Assembly (NCBI GenBank): GCA_963555705.1
Contig: OY743172.1
Span: 17,421,446-17,485,445 of the forward strand
DNA length: 64,000 bases
Origin: Ligustrum vulgare
Taxonomy: Eukaryota > Streptophyta > Magnoliopsida > Lamiales > Oleaceae
Reading direction: 5' to 3'
Below the pieces are notes generated by a model, which searched no databases, was not told where the DNA came from, and saw only the letters and a program-made list of their open reading frames with translations. Positions 32,285 to 44,400 of the stretch are shown here, in pieces. The position numbers were made by a program, and so were the translations under genes. Each line of letters starts with the position of its first letter. Within the stretch, counting starts at the first letter, position 1.

Positions 32285-32690
32285 AATCATCTTTTGAAAA
32301 TTTCATGGAAAATATCTGGAACCAAAATTTAGTTTTAATCAAATTTTTTTTTTTCCAAAATGATGGTCAAACAAAAGTGGTTAATGAAGTTTTAAAACAA
32401 CTCATTTGCACTACCTTCGGAAGTGACCTAAGGAGTGGAGAAAACGATCTATCCTTTGTTATAATTGCTAATAATCGAAATGTTCATTCCATCTTTGAAT
32501 TTTCGCCGTTTGAGATTATTTATGATCTTACTCCGTTAACTCTTTTGAATTTGATTCATTTGTTTATTAACGAAAGACATAGTTTGCGTGGGAAGAAAAA
32601 TGTGAAAAGGGAAAAATGTGAAAGAGGTAGCATGGTGCAAATCTGTAGGTTTTCGCGACTTTTTATTTCTTTTTCGAATTTTCTTTAATC

Positions 32691-33100
32691 CTTCAATTAT
32701 TTGTACTATAAATGTTCAACACTTCTCAAACCCTAGATAAAACTTTGAAGTTCTTGTGTGTGAAGATATTGTGAGGTAAATTCCTCATTTTATCTTCCCT
32801 CTCTTGAGGAATGTTCTCAACTTTAAGTGGAATTAATGATTTTTGTGTTGTTGGAAGAAATTTAGGAACTTGTTTATTTCTATTCATTGGGCTAGGGTTT
32901 ATCCTTTGAATTTGACTAGATCTAGCTTGGATCAAGCTTTATTATTATCAAAATCTTAGCTTTATTGGGTTGATTTCATTATTATGGAATTTTTTTGTCA
33001 ACACACCAAAGGGGGTTCCCATCAGAGGGGCATTTGCATAAATTCCCAACCTTTGGTATCATAATTGAAACTTACATCATTTTAAATAATCATTGAAAAA
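32691..33100 (+). other. Non-coding, probable gypsy 3' flank
   Basis: Contains phrases common after plant gypsy polyproteins (AGGGTTTATCCTTTGAATT, GGTTGATTTC). No LTR end was found. Confidence 0.3.
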
Positions 33101-33104
33101 TATT

Positions 33105-34010
33105 TCAATTTTTTTTACTGTAAAATACATTGTTCTGTACAAGTATCATAATATGATACTTATGAAACTTTTAAAGTATCACAACATGATATGATGATAC
33201 TTTCAAGTTTTTTGTATCATAATCTGAAACTTTTTCAAATTTTTATAATACTTATGGCAAAACTTTAATATCATACCTTGATACTTTCAACATTTTATGA
33301 TACTTTTATTATATTCGGTTAGATATTTCATCAAACATGTTGTAGAATTAGTAAAACCTCAATGTCGACGTCTTCCAACGACACACGCAGTCTCGTCGAG
33401 GAAAAATGGAGTGGTATGATGGCGGTAACGTGCTATTGGTGAGAATATTATAAGTTTTGAAGAGAAAAAATAAAAGTAAAAATCAAATAAAATATTAATA
33501 TAAGAAATTTCAATAAGTGATAAAAAGATATTACGGAGTGCAATTATCCCAATATTTCAAAAAAAAAAAAAATTTTTTACTGGAAATATGTTGTTCAGTA
33601 CAAATATCATATTATAATACTTATAAAACTTTTAAAGTATCACAATAAGATACTTATGATACTTTTAAGTTTTTGGTAACATAACTTGAAATTTTTTCAA
33701 AATTTTATGATACTTAGGACTAAACTTTAGTATCATACTTAGATATTTTTCAACTTTTTATGATACTTTCATATATTTTGTTAGATATTTCATCAAACAC
33801 GTTGTAGAATTAATAAAAACGCAATGTTGACGTCTTCCAACAACACACCCAATCTTGTTGACGAAAAATGGAGGTGGTAGTCGTGTTGGTGAGAATATTA
33901 TAAGTTTTGAATATGAAAAAGAAAAGTAAGTAAAAATCAAATCAAATATCAATGTAAGTAAAATTCCAATAAATGATAAAAAGATAATATGGAGTGCAAT
34001 TATTCCTATA
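33105..34010. repeat. Large tandem duplication, period about 460 bp
   Basis: Two diverged copies share TTAGATATTTCATCAAACA (33319 and 33781), GACGTCTTCCAAC (33367 and 33829) and GGAGTGCAATTAT (33535 and 33991). The first half of each unit is itself built of TATGATACTT / AAGTATCA words. No coding capacity. Confidence 0.85.
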
Positions 34011-34229
34011 AAAATCTTATGTTTACGGATCTCATAATAATTTATTGTTTAGGGCCTCTAAAATTACAGGGTTGACCTTGGCTCTATACATTATAATTTA
34101 TGTATCTTTTAATTATCCTAAATTGAAAATTAATAAAATGGCTATGAAAAAGAGAGAAAAATCAATGCTTTAAAAAGTAAAAACATAATAAAATAAATTC
34201 TCAACTGGATAAAACTCTAAATAATATTT

Positions 34230-34390
34230 ACTAAGCTCTTGTTTGGTAAAGATTAAATCAAATTTTGATAAAAGTTGATGAAATATGTGGTTAAAAAACT
34301 GTGGGTCTCATGAAATCTGTTATTGAGATTGATTGTTGACTTTAACTTAAATTAAAATTTAGATTTTAATTTGTACCAAATAGGGACTAA
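34230..34390. mobile_element. M3-family MITE
   Basis: AGCTCTTGTTTGGTAAAG start and ACCAAATAGGGACTAA end, with core GATTGATTGTTGACTTTAAC. Confidence 0.6.
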
Positions 34391-35097
34391 AATTCTCCAA
34401 ATTTAGACAGAACCCTCAAAAATGTACTACATCAACGTTATCCCCTGTTAGATTCTTTACCCTTAAAAAAAAAATTGAATTTTTTTGATAATTTTTTTTT
34501 AAAAAATATGGTTAAGAAAAAGTAATTATAAAATAAAATTAATCAAAGAATAAAGAAAAAATAAAGAAATGCGGGGACACCAACTCAAACATGAGCAAAA
34601 AGATTCGAATAGTTTCGGGCACTAATTTTTCGTCTGTGATAAAAAGCTAAAGGACCAACTTGCTATAGACATAATGTACTGGGGACTATTTGTGCAAATT
34701 CTGGAAAAAAAATTGATTGCCGATGGGGTCCTCACATCCACCAAAAAATGGCAATTAGACTACCGACACCACCCTCCAAAACACACACTAACTGCGTGAA
34801 AGAGAAAGAAAAGCTTCCCTGTAAAGAAGTGCTCATATGACTTGAATAAACAGCAGCCCGATAAAGAAAAAAGAATCATTATACAATACCACATGTATAC
34901 TTATACAGAGAGAGAAAGAGAAAGGAAAAGGATAGTTGGGTTATCATTTTTCATGTGGAGTGACCTAAAAGACAACCAAGTTAAAGGGGTAGCATATTTC
35001 TTACTTGTACATTGCATAAATCTACCTGTGTAAAAAAAGCATTTCATGAGATTGAATCAGTAACTGTTGTTTGTACTTTGGTGGGACAATTTTTCTG

Positions 35098-35105
35098 TAT
35101 ATAAG
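35098..35105 (+). promoter_or_regulatory. TATA box of the cyclin gene
   Basis: TATATAAG lies about 30 bases upstream of the likely transcript start. A leader exon ending in a consensus donor (TTGAG then GTAAGG, 35214/35215) follows. Confidence 0.45.
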
Positions 35106-35129
35106 AAAACTGATATGTATTTGTTGTGT

Positions 35130-35214
35130 CTCAAAAAGTGAGCAGCATCAAAACTTTGTGAGGCTCATGTAGCAGATTCAAGGAGTGAGGAACCAGATCT
35201 CTCAAGAACTTGAG
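35130..35214 (+). other. Leader exon of the cyclin gene (inferred)
   Basis: An untranslated exon inferred from the TATA box upstream and the donor GTAAGG at 35215. It would splice to the acceptor TTTTGCAG ending at 37553, giving a 2.3 kb leader intron that contains a tandem repeat (35738-35960) and MITE sequences. It rests on splice consensus only; the exon could belong to a separate transcript. Confidence 0.4.
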
Positions 35215-35737
35215 GTAAGGTTTTCTATTTTTGATTTTTCTTTGAGATTTTCTGGAAATTCTCTTTTCTCGTGACGCTATTGGATGAAGTGGGAAATTCC
35301 TCTTTTTCCCCCATGTTTTGTTTTTTATGTGTTGTGTTTTCATGCTTTAATTTGCTGGATGTTTATGGGTTTTCTTTATATTCAGAAGAAGAAATAAGTT
35401 CTCACTTTTTACTTGTTTGGGATATGAATTTGAGATATATGTGCAGACATGTTCTTGTATTGAATCTATGATCTGTTTTCTGGGAAGGTTGGGGGGCATC
35501 CTGTTGGAGCCACCAATTTTTTATTTATTTATATATATTTTTTGTATGTGGCTTTAATTTACTTTTCTTCTTTTTTCAGCAAATTGAGCTCGTGTAGACT
35601 AGATCTATGAACCTGCATTATTAATTTTTTCTATATAACTTTTTTTTTGTTAATTTATGCTAATTTTTATACCATATATGGAAACTCGAGCTCCAGATTC
35701 ATGAAATCCAAAATGATCTAACAAAAAAAAAGGAACG

Positions 35738-35960
35738 GTGAAATCAGAGCTCATTTTTCTATGGGGAAGCAATAGGAATTTCTCAAGAAAAGCACTGATT
35801 AACAAGAATTATAGTCTCTAATACGAGACTTGATATAGAAAGCTGGAAATCAGAGCTCATTTTTCTACGGGGAAGCAATAGGAGTTTCTCTTAAGAAAAG
35901 CACTGATTAACAAGATCTCTAATAAGGGGCTCGATGTAGAAAGCTGGAAATCCCTGTTCA
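35738..35960 (+). repeat. Tandem duplication, about 108 bp, in the cyclin leader intron
   Basis: Two copies share GAAATCAGAGCTCATTTTTC, GGGGAAGCAATAGGA, AAGAAAAGCACTGATTAACA and AGAAAGCTGGAAATC, with small indels between them. Confidence 0.9.
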
Positions 35961-37192
35961 TTTTCATGAAGCTGGGGACTTAAACCTTAAATCGAAGTGA
36001 CGTAAAATGACATTTGATTTCGGACACCTTAAGATACTATACAAGGTAAAATAAAAAGTATAACTTTGTTAAGTAGAGATGACACCAATCGAGTTTTGAT
36101 GATGGGAGAATTAGAGTATGGTTGGTTAAGGTAAAATTTTCAAAGTTCCCCTCAAATTCATTTTCAACTACACATTTTTATGGGACACGTCACTTTTCAA
36201 TCACACATTCTCCAAAAAACTCAAAATTCATTCAAAAACTCCTACACAAAACAGGCTCGTTTGGCGGCTAAATGAGGAAAGAGAAGATTTTTTGTATTTT
36301 CGAAGTAAAATATGTGGTTAAAAAATTGGAGAGAGAAAATGTATATGGTTAAAAAGTGATATGGGAAATTGTGTAGTTTGAATTGTAGTTTAATGAGCTC
36401 ATTAATGAGCTAGCCGGAAGCTTAATTTTTTGAGACGTGTCTTTAATTGTGTAGATTTAAAGAAGTTAGGAGAACAAGGTGATTAAATGAACAGATCAAT
36501 GTTATCATGTTCTGAAGTAGTTGTATAAAATAATTGATTCAGCTGGACCTTTTGAACGGATGTAGTGCTGAATCAAATGAAGCAGTGGAAAAATATTCCT
36601 ATAGCCTAATCCTATTCAAAATTTATTGATAATAAGGGTTAGTTTGGTGTGAGTACTACCATGTTGTGGATATGGATGCACTATAAGACAAGTTTCATTC
36701 GTAATGAAAATTAGTTCATGCCACATGCTACATGTATTTTAGATAAACTTGGGTGTGTATTTTTGCATCTGTTTGTTTATTTATGTTTTCCATGTTGTAA
36801 TAAAATGAAAATTAGATCACGCTCTTGCTGTCATTCTTGTATAGCTTAGTTAAGATTTTTTAGCTCGGAAAATAGTAATTTTCAATTGGCATTAATTTTC
36901 AACCAGTTTCTCGCTTAATAGGCAATAGCTATGTTTTGCAGAAATTAGAACTGTCCATCTTCAGATTTATCAATCTGTCCATAGTTTCAGTGAGAAACAC
37001 GATTATTTTTTCTCCACGTATCATATAGGGTGATGACACCTGGCTTGCACCATATCATCGGAAATAAAATCAATGTTTGATTATATGCATAGAATATAAC
37101 GACTTTCTGTTCAACTTTTTTTGTTTATAAATATTGTTACTAGAAATAAATTATCTTGGGAGTGTGGGACACCCTTGCAAGAATTTTCCTAG

Positions 37193-37343
37193 ATTTTTTG
37201 GTAAACGGTTTATAAACCATACAATTTCCCAACAACTTTTTAACCATTCAAATTTTCTCTCTCCACTTTTCAACCATACATTTTACCTCAAAATCATAAA
37301 TAAACCAGTTTATAAACCACTAAAATGTTACCAAACGGAGGCC
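37193..37343. mobile_element. M1-family MITE, reverse, in the cyclin leader intron
   Basis: TTTGGTAAACGGTTTATAAA to TGTTACCAAACGGAGGC, with core TTTTACCTCAAAATCATAAA. It ends about 200 bases before the acceptor. Confidence 0.8.
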
Positions 37344-37566
37344 CCAGAACACAGACGATTAGAGATTACTTAAACCAGAAATCGCAGAAAACTTTAAAGA
37401 ATCTTGCAAAAACTTAAAGTAAAATGAACACAGATTGGAGAAAACTGATAGTACAGACTATTCTAAGATTGTTCTCTCTCTGTCTCTCAGTTCTTTCATG
37501 AATTGAGGATTAGTAAGTTTGGATATCGAATATGACTACATGTCGTTTTGCAGCATTGTTGAGATC

Positions 37567-38302
37567 ATGGGAACTTTGGCATCAGATAATGAGAATGTAC
37601 GCTCTGAAGAGTACGCAACATTGGGACTTAAAGAATCGGGGAATGCAGGAAACCCCCGAGTATTATCACTTTTCTCAACACTTCTTGAGAGGTCTGTTCA
37701 GAAAAACGAAAGGATACTAGAGGCCACGAAGACCAAAGATGCTATCACAATATTTCACGGTTCAAGAGCGCCTTCTTTGGGCATCCGTCAATACATTGAT
37801 CGCATTTTCAAGTACTCAAGCTGCAGCCCGTCATGCTTTGTTATAGCATACATATATGTGGATAGATTCGTTCAGAGGAAAAAATTTTACTTAACATCCC
37901 TTAACGTTCACCGAGTTATAATCACCAGTGTAATGGTGGCAGCGAAATTTATTGATGATGCGTAAGTTTCCATGAAGCCACTCACTCGATCTTATTTGTA
38001 AATTTTCCTTTTTGCAAATTTCTAACATGACTTGAATAGGTTTCAGATTCTTCAACAATGCATATTATGCTAGAGTGGGAGGCGTAAGCACAGCAGAGTT
38101 GAACAAGTTGGAGATGAAGTTTTTATTTGGTCTCGACTTCCAACTTCACGTGACTCTGCAGACATTCAGGAAGTATTGTTCGCTGTTGGAAAAGGAAGCG
38201 GCGGACGTGCTTCAGATTGAACGCTCGTTCCAGGCATGTGGAATAAAAAAAAGCTGGCAAAACAAAGATGATTCAACTTGTGCTCCTACTATTGCTAGAT
38301 GA
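37567..38302 (+). CDS. CYCU: U-type (P-type) cyclin, CYCU3;1-like
   Basis: Two coding exons, 37567-37961 and 38047-38302, join across an 85-bp intron (donor GTAAGT, acceptor TTTCAG) to encode 216 residues. The ATG at 37567 lies 13 bases after a leader acceptor. The cyclin box runs from about residue 70 to 175: SFVIAYIYVDR-like FVIAYIYVDRF, then SLNVHRVIITSVMVAAKF, and after the splice FFNNAYYARVGGVSTAEL and LEMKFLFGLDFQLHV. The Cys-containing tail with a final TIAR resembles the U3/P3 subgroup. Plant U/P cyclins are small cyclins homologous to yeast PHO80; they bind A-type CDKs and link nutrient or hormone status to cell division. Length fits the family (about 200-220). No defects seen. Confidence 0.93.
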
Positions 38303-39911
38303 AATTCTACTTGGGGGTCTGGAGATGACAAGACAAAAGTTGCAATGAAACAAAATGGATTTTCAATTAGTTTGTCACACAAATAAGGTTAGTGGATATA
38401 TGATTGTTGTATAAGATTGCAGCCTGATGTATTTTTCTTCTTTATTTGAGTAGCATATAGGTTGGTTTAAGAATCATTTTTCTTTTTATTTTGGTTTCCT
38501 TCAGTCAAATTTTTGTTGATTTTCGTTTTTTGTTCTTCGTGCTCTGCATGCCATTTTTCTGTATAGGATGAGAGATCATGCACAGAAACTTGGTGTTCCA
38601 TTGTTGATCATGTACTATGAAATCCAAAACGATCTTTTTATAGTTGTGGAATTGTTTTGGGAGTTGTATAAGGGAAGTTCTAATTAAAAAAAAAAAAGAG
38701 CACGGGGGAGCTGGACCAGACAGCGATCCGCACATGGCATACGGGGTGAAAGTTCAGACTGCGGTTCAACCGCAGTTCATATTCCACGGTTCATCCGATG
38801 TCAAATCCAAACTTTCTTGATATTTGCAATTTGATTTCCAAAAAGTTTCTGTTCGATTTCGATCTTTTTTCATTCTTTCAAAATTGACATCGCAACATTC
38901 AAAAGATTCCATATTGGTCCCTGAACCTCCACAACATCCAAAATTTGCCTGTCTCAAGTTCTGAAAGTGTGCAATTTAGTCCTTGATAGATTGAATTTTA
39001 CTTCCAAAAGGACCAAAACTTACAGTTTTCTTTAGATTGCTCTCTTAATATTTCTTATTAATACTTCAACTTAACTCAAAACCCTTCTTTTTTTGCTCCA
39101 AAAGCTTTTTACAATAACTATTTTACGCATTATATAGAAATTCGTTCAATTTGCAATTATTTATCAAGTTACACACGGTGGACTACACAGAAAGTCAGCC
39201 CCAAGAATACGTGCTTAATTTAAAATACTTGTCACCCCGGACAATCCGCATCATCCATATGCTCATGTTCTAACTCCTCGTTGAAATATTGGCGTCGTGG
39301 ATCTTGTTCCTGCCTCTACAATGTGACCATCCTTCTTCAAGATCACATTTTAATAAATAAGAACAAGATCACATTTATCTTGGCATGGCTACAAGATAAA
39401 TAACATATTTAAGTTGGAGTCCCTGTTTGGTATATATTGAAAATTTATATAAAAAAAAATTAAATTAAAGTTAACCATTAATTTTAACATTACATTTCAT
39501 GTGATCCACAACTTTTCAATTGCACGTATCATAATGTTTTTTAAAAAAATGTACTAAAAAATTGATTCTACTACACGAAACGGGAAAATAAATTTAGAGT
39601 TAATTGAGTAGCTTAATAGAGATATGATTCGTCCACGAAATCCAATATTTTCTCAATTGGCACATTACTAATTGGTTAGCATCGATCCTCAAACTCAACT
39701 CAACCTAGAATTCCAAGCAAAGATTTGAACAAAATCCATATCAATGAAATCCCAAATCCTCTTACGCAACATATATAACTTATTCCGGTGACTATTAGAT
39801 AAGTCCAACTCAAATCAGACAACTTTTCCGGTGATAACCTTGATTTTTTTCATTTCAAGTTCAAGACTTGGCTAACCAAAAAACATTGATTCTACTCTGA
39901 AAACACATTAA
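38303..39911. other. Cyclin 3' flank and intergenic DNA
   Basis: The first few hundred bases are likely cyclin 3' UTR. Beyond that are degenerate units of the kind TTGGTCCCTGAAC and TTTAGTCCTTGA (38900-39020) and a diverged M3 MITE (39420-39560, starting AGTCCCTGTTTGGTATAT). No gene seen. Confidence 0.5.
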
Positions 39912-40410
39912 GGCTGCGTTCAATAACGATAGTGGAATTTGAGTGAAAAAAAAAATGAATTCCAAGAAACTAGAAGTTTAATGTATTTGATTAATTTAAT
40001 TTTCTAGATGAAAAAGCGAAAAAAATTTCAACTTTTGTTGTTTGACAAACATTATTTTCCATAAAAAATAAAACAAAATTTAGCTATTTTAATAAAAATA
40101 AAAAAATTTATTTTTTCATGCATTTACACTTGACAATAATAATATTATTTTTTGAGAAAAATAAATCAATTAAAAATAACAAAAATGATCAAACGTAACG
40201 AAAATGGTTGAAGTTTTTCCCTAGAAAATAAATTCTTCCCCCCCCCAACCAAGAAAACCAATTCCTCGTTTTCAAGGAAAGTTGGAGCGTGGAAAGTCAG
40301 GCTTGGAAATGGTTTTCGTGGAATTAAAGTGACAATCAAACATAACTTGAATGAAAAATTGGGTTGAAAGAATGTTTTTCCATAAAAAATCATTACATTC
40401 AAACACACCC
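39912..40410. mobile_element. Harbinger-type MITE H4, 499 bp
   Basis: Starts GGCTGCGTTCAATAACG, ends TTCAAACACACCC, with TAA on both sides (39909-39911 and 40411-40413). Its left 180 bases match the reverse complement of H5's right end (GTGGAATTTGAGTG, AGAAGTTTAATGT, TTTCAACTTTTGTTGTTTGA). Confidence 0.8.
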
Positions 40411-41483
40411 TAATATCCATATATCCAGAAAATCAAACTAAAAATTCCACACAACACGACATTATTATTAAGCCCATCTTTGGACTCCATTAATTTGAAA
40501 ATATATATTTCTCTTTCTTATTTTCAATTTCTAATAAAATAATGTTACATGTAAACTCAAAAATCTTAATTATTTTTTAATCACATATTCTCCAAAAACA
40601 AATACTATTCCAAAACTTAATTTTTTTCCCATAATGGAGCTGAAAGAAGAGCTAAGAAAGATAAAGAAGTTGGTTCATCCTATGAAAGTATGAAGTGTCT
40701 ATTTAATGCACGTCTGCAAGTTTAATTTAAGTGTAAAGCGAAGAAAATAAAAGGTTCCCCTTGTTTAAAAGTGGGTTTGATTTCTGTTCCCCTAAACCTA
40801 CAGTTACAACTAGTTACTGCATAATTCAAGCACAATGTAAAGCAGCAGCCAGCAATTAGAAGTTCATAATATGGTCCGACCACGACAACATAATTGATTA
40901 TCTTCATATATAAGGATACCAAATTACATAGTAGAAAAAAATTGAAAAATTCAGCACAAACTTCCCTTATTTTCTTCTATTGCATTTTCTGGATTATCAT
41001 ATGATGATCTTCGATGAATGAATGACAATTGGGCTGGGAGTAAATAAAACAGGGGATGCATTAAGAGTAAAGTTTGGGAAGGATATTAGATTAACATGAT
41101 GGAGAACAGAAGTGTCCGAAAAACAAGGTTCGCATCTACAAATAACAATACCCCCACAGCAACACAAACTGTCTTCCCCTTTGCTATTGCAACAGTAAAA
41201 CAATCACACCCCTATATGTGGCACCATATGTCCACAGCTCGATCTATTTTATCTCCAACTCATCAACTTAGCCTACGAATGCAAAACGGTTATCAGCAAA
41301 TTCGCCCAAGATAAAAACAAAAAGGTTAATCTGGAGTTTGCATTAAATGGGAAATTACAGGTGCTTCCAGGTCAAGATAACAAAATAAAACTCACCATTC
41401 CCTCAACTATTCCATAGAACTAATCAACTTATGTACACATTACGGTCACCAATTAATCCAGATCAAAACTGAAGCTGAACCGT
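40411..41483. other. Intergenic and 3' flank of the ARM/BTB gene
   Basis: No gene seen. The part next to 41484 is probably 3' UTR of the minus-strand gene. Small ORFs at 40722-41314 have no motif. Confidence 0.5.
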
Positions 41484-44400
41484 CTATTGTTGTAGCTCAG
41501 TGTGGACTGGTCTCGTTAGAGCTCTTAAAAAGTAGCTTCGCGTTTCTGGTAAAATACGTTGGATAAGCTGACAGTACCTGCAGTCAGCATATACATCACT
41601 CAGAAAAAAACTACGCTACATTTCAAAACAATAACAGAATGCAAACAAGTAGACAAAAGGAAAGCAGGATGGACATACCATGGCATAACACTTAGTTTGT
41701 CAAAGTTTTCCAAGATGAACAGGATGCAAGAATGCCTCAGCGAAGATGCATTGAATGCCTCCGATAACTCAAACATTAGAGAGACGTTCTCCACAGATAT
41801 GTCCTTGAGAAGACACAAAGAAATCGTCAGAACATTAAATTAAATACATCTATCTTTTATTTTCGAGAAATACCTGTGCAATGGCATATTCACACAGGCG
41901 TTTAAGCCCCTCCAAAAGATACTGATCCGCAGCTCTCAGAAGATCTTGTGCAATATCCAAAGTAACATCAACAGAACCTGTGTATATGTACCTGCAAGCA
42001 CAGATAATTTAGAATTAGCATATTTAATGAGAAGACTTGCATTTCATTTGGTTACAGATTCTGAGTTAAAAGGAATTTCAAAATCAATTCACCTCATCAT
42101 CAACTCAAAAACATCCCATCTAATGTTTGGAATTTCAATGTTCTTTGCTTCTCTTTCCTGCCAAAAGTCCATAAGAGTTTAAACTTATAGACCAATTAAG
42201 CACAAGAATTTAATAAATCAAGTCTACGCAATTCAAAAGATGACTAGCTCTGTAGAATTCGTGACCCCTTAACTGTGCCACAACTGATGAATCTCAAGTT
42301 TCTTTAACTTGATGTTTATTGGAAGTCAATGTTTTCATCATAGCGAGTATCCCAACTGAGTGTACGCTTATGCATTCCAGGTTATCACAGATCAGCAGCA
42401 AAAAACTTGGTCAGAACCATTAAACCAGAAAAGTGTAATTGACACTTTTTTTTTTTTTTTTCATTTTTTTGTATCCCAGGCCATAGGAAGATTCTGGAGC
42501 ACAACACCCAGATTAGAGCACATTCCATATTCTTTTAAAACTTTATCTTCTCTAAATTCCAGCCTACCCTGGGTTCTTTATACCAAATACTGTAAGAAAG
42601 TGTCAAGAAGCTCTATCAAAGACCTTGATCGGGCCAATAAGAGATCCAAAACAAGAGTTACAGACTTCAAGATGGCATCACTTTTCAACCCATGATAACT
42701 ATCACAAAATATTGAATCCTCATTCTCCTCATTAAATGCCGAATATATATATATATATATATTTTATGGAAGTGGACTACTTAGAAGTTGTATTTGCTAA
42801 AGGCTACACGAGGATACCAGAATTTGGCTAAAACGTCAATTTGTGGAGAGAATCTTGAAGGACTCGATTCTATGTCCAAACATCAGTGCCAGCAGATGTG
42901 GTCACCATCATTGGTACTCAAGAGATTAATTCAGCAGGTCCAGTTTTAGGGGGGAAAAAAATAATTGTAATAGTGTAGATCATAAATAACGTGCATTACT
43001 CTTAGCAGGCTGCTGAAAAGAAAGGTGTATATTCACATTCTGCAAGTGTAACATGTATATTCATTATGGTATTGTATTTAAGAAATATCCTTTTACACAA
43101 GGCAGAAAATGTGCGTGAACAACCAACGATTAGGAAAAGGGGTATTAAGTTCAAAGCAATGCTCACCCGATAACCACCATCAAACATTGCCCGGAATGCA
43201 TCAGACGAAGCAAGTAAACAAATTCTGTGTGCATAGAACGTTTTGCCTGATGATAAAAAATAAGATAAGATTATGACGTAGAATTGCTCAGCAAGAACAT
43301 TGCACATAAAGAACACGTGACAAGAGAACAAATTTACACCTTCGACCAAAAATGTCACGTCAGACAACGTTGGATTATTTACAAATTTCTCACCCAGATA
43401 CACCTGTAGCAACAAGGGCAGCAGAGTTACTAAAAAAAAAAAATCTGGCCACATTAAGTAGTTGATGCATAATAACCATCATGTAGATAGGACAAATCTT
43501 TATTTCCAATTGTATGTAACTGACATTTCTTCTGGCATTCCACAAACAATAACATCTTAGTCACACATCAATTAAGAGGATCTACTAACAGTTGCACAAA
43601 AGCAAAGCCAGATAGGAATTCATTCCTCTAAACAAGGTGTTACCAAAGGTACATTGAATACATTCCATAATGTTTATTTGCTGTAATCAATTCAATTCCA
43701 CGTGTCCGTCAAAACATCGAATGATTCCAAAAGCAGAGGACAAGCAGAAGGCTCAAGAAATGATGGCAATAGCTAAAATGGATTTAAAGCCTTCAAAGTG
43801 TATATAGCATGAAAAAATTGGAAGAGTTGAAGAGAAAAATCAGCAAAACAACAGAAGACACAGTAAAAATATTGCTACCGAGGAAAGGAATTCCTTGAGA
43901 AGATTAGAATTCTAAGATTTCTGAGAAGATTGGTAGAGTTGAAGTAGAAAAAAATATCAATTGAGGTTTTTTTTTCACAAGCGGAAGTGTTATAGAATGC
44001 TCACAAACCGGCAAGTTGATAAAACGTATATTTACAACTTATCATACATGATCTGGGGCATTGGCAGCATGCTTTTTGTGAAAAATCATTGGGATGGAAA
44101 GAGAGAATTTGCGGATTCCACAACTTTAACAATAACCTTAATTTATATACAACTACCAAACATGCCTATGAGAAGTTCAAAAAAACTCACTAGCTTCAAA
44201 CTTCAAACAACAAGCATATACAATACACCCAATTGTGTGATTATTTCTAGTTAGTTGAGCAACATGATAATATTTTCTTTCAGTTTCGTTTATGTAGTTT
44301 AAATACCTCCCTAATATTTGAGTTATAGTGCTGAAAAGATATGCAATTTACAATATTGCCCAAAAAAATGAAAAAATCTGTAAGAAATAACATTATATTG

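Larger units (their letters stand above)
30753..32690 (+). pseudogene. pol: Ty3/gypsy integrase remnant split by two MITEs
   Basis: Downstream of the tandem array, reading frames with stops and shifts continue the gypsy integrase. First comes the zinc-binding H-H-C-C region (FYWSKMKVDV, then C-X2-C-like residues at 31030-31052), then VTIFVVGDRNDKM at about 31165-31210. MITE H3 (31214-31992) interrupts here. The core domain resumes at 31996 (ATNIVILFFKEIVHLH, then an SD motif), is broken again by an M1 MITE (about 32125-32284), and resumes at about 32305-32600 with DGQTKVVNEVL and SPFEIIY. The catalytic Glu position of DGQTE is Lys here. It cannot encode an active enzyme. Confidence 0.85.

Noticed and set aside
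35131..35471. Small ORFs on both strands near the cyclin leader exon, and a possible microRNA precursor there
   Set aside because: The ORFs lack motifs, and no long, well-paired hairpin was evident. Leader exon and intron explain the region better.
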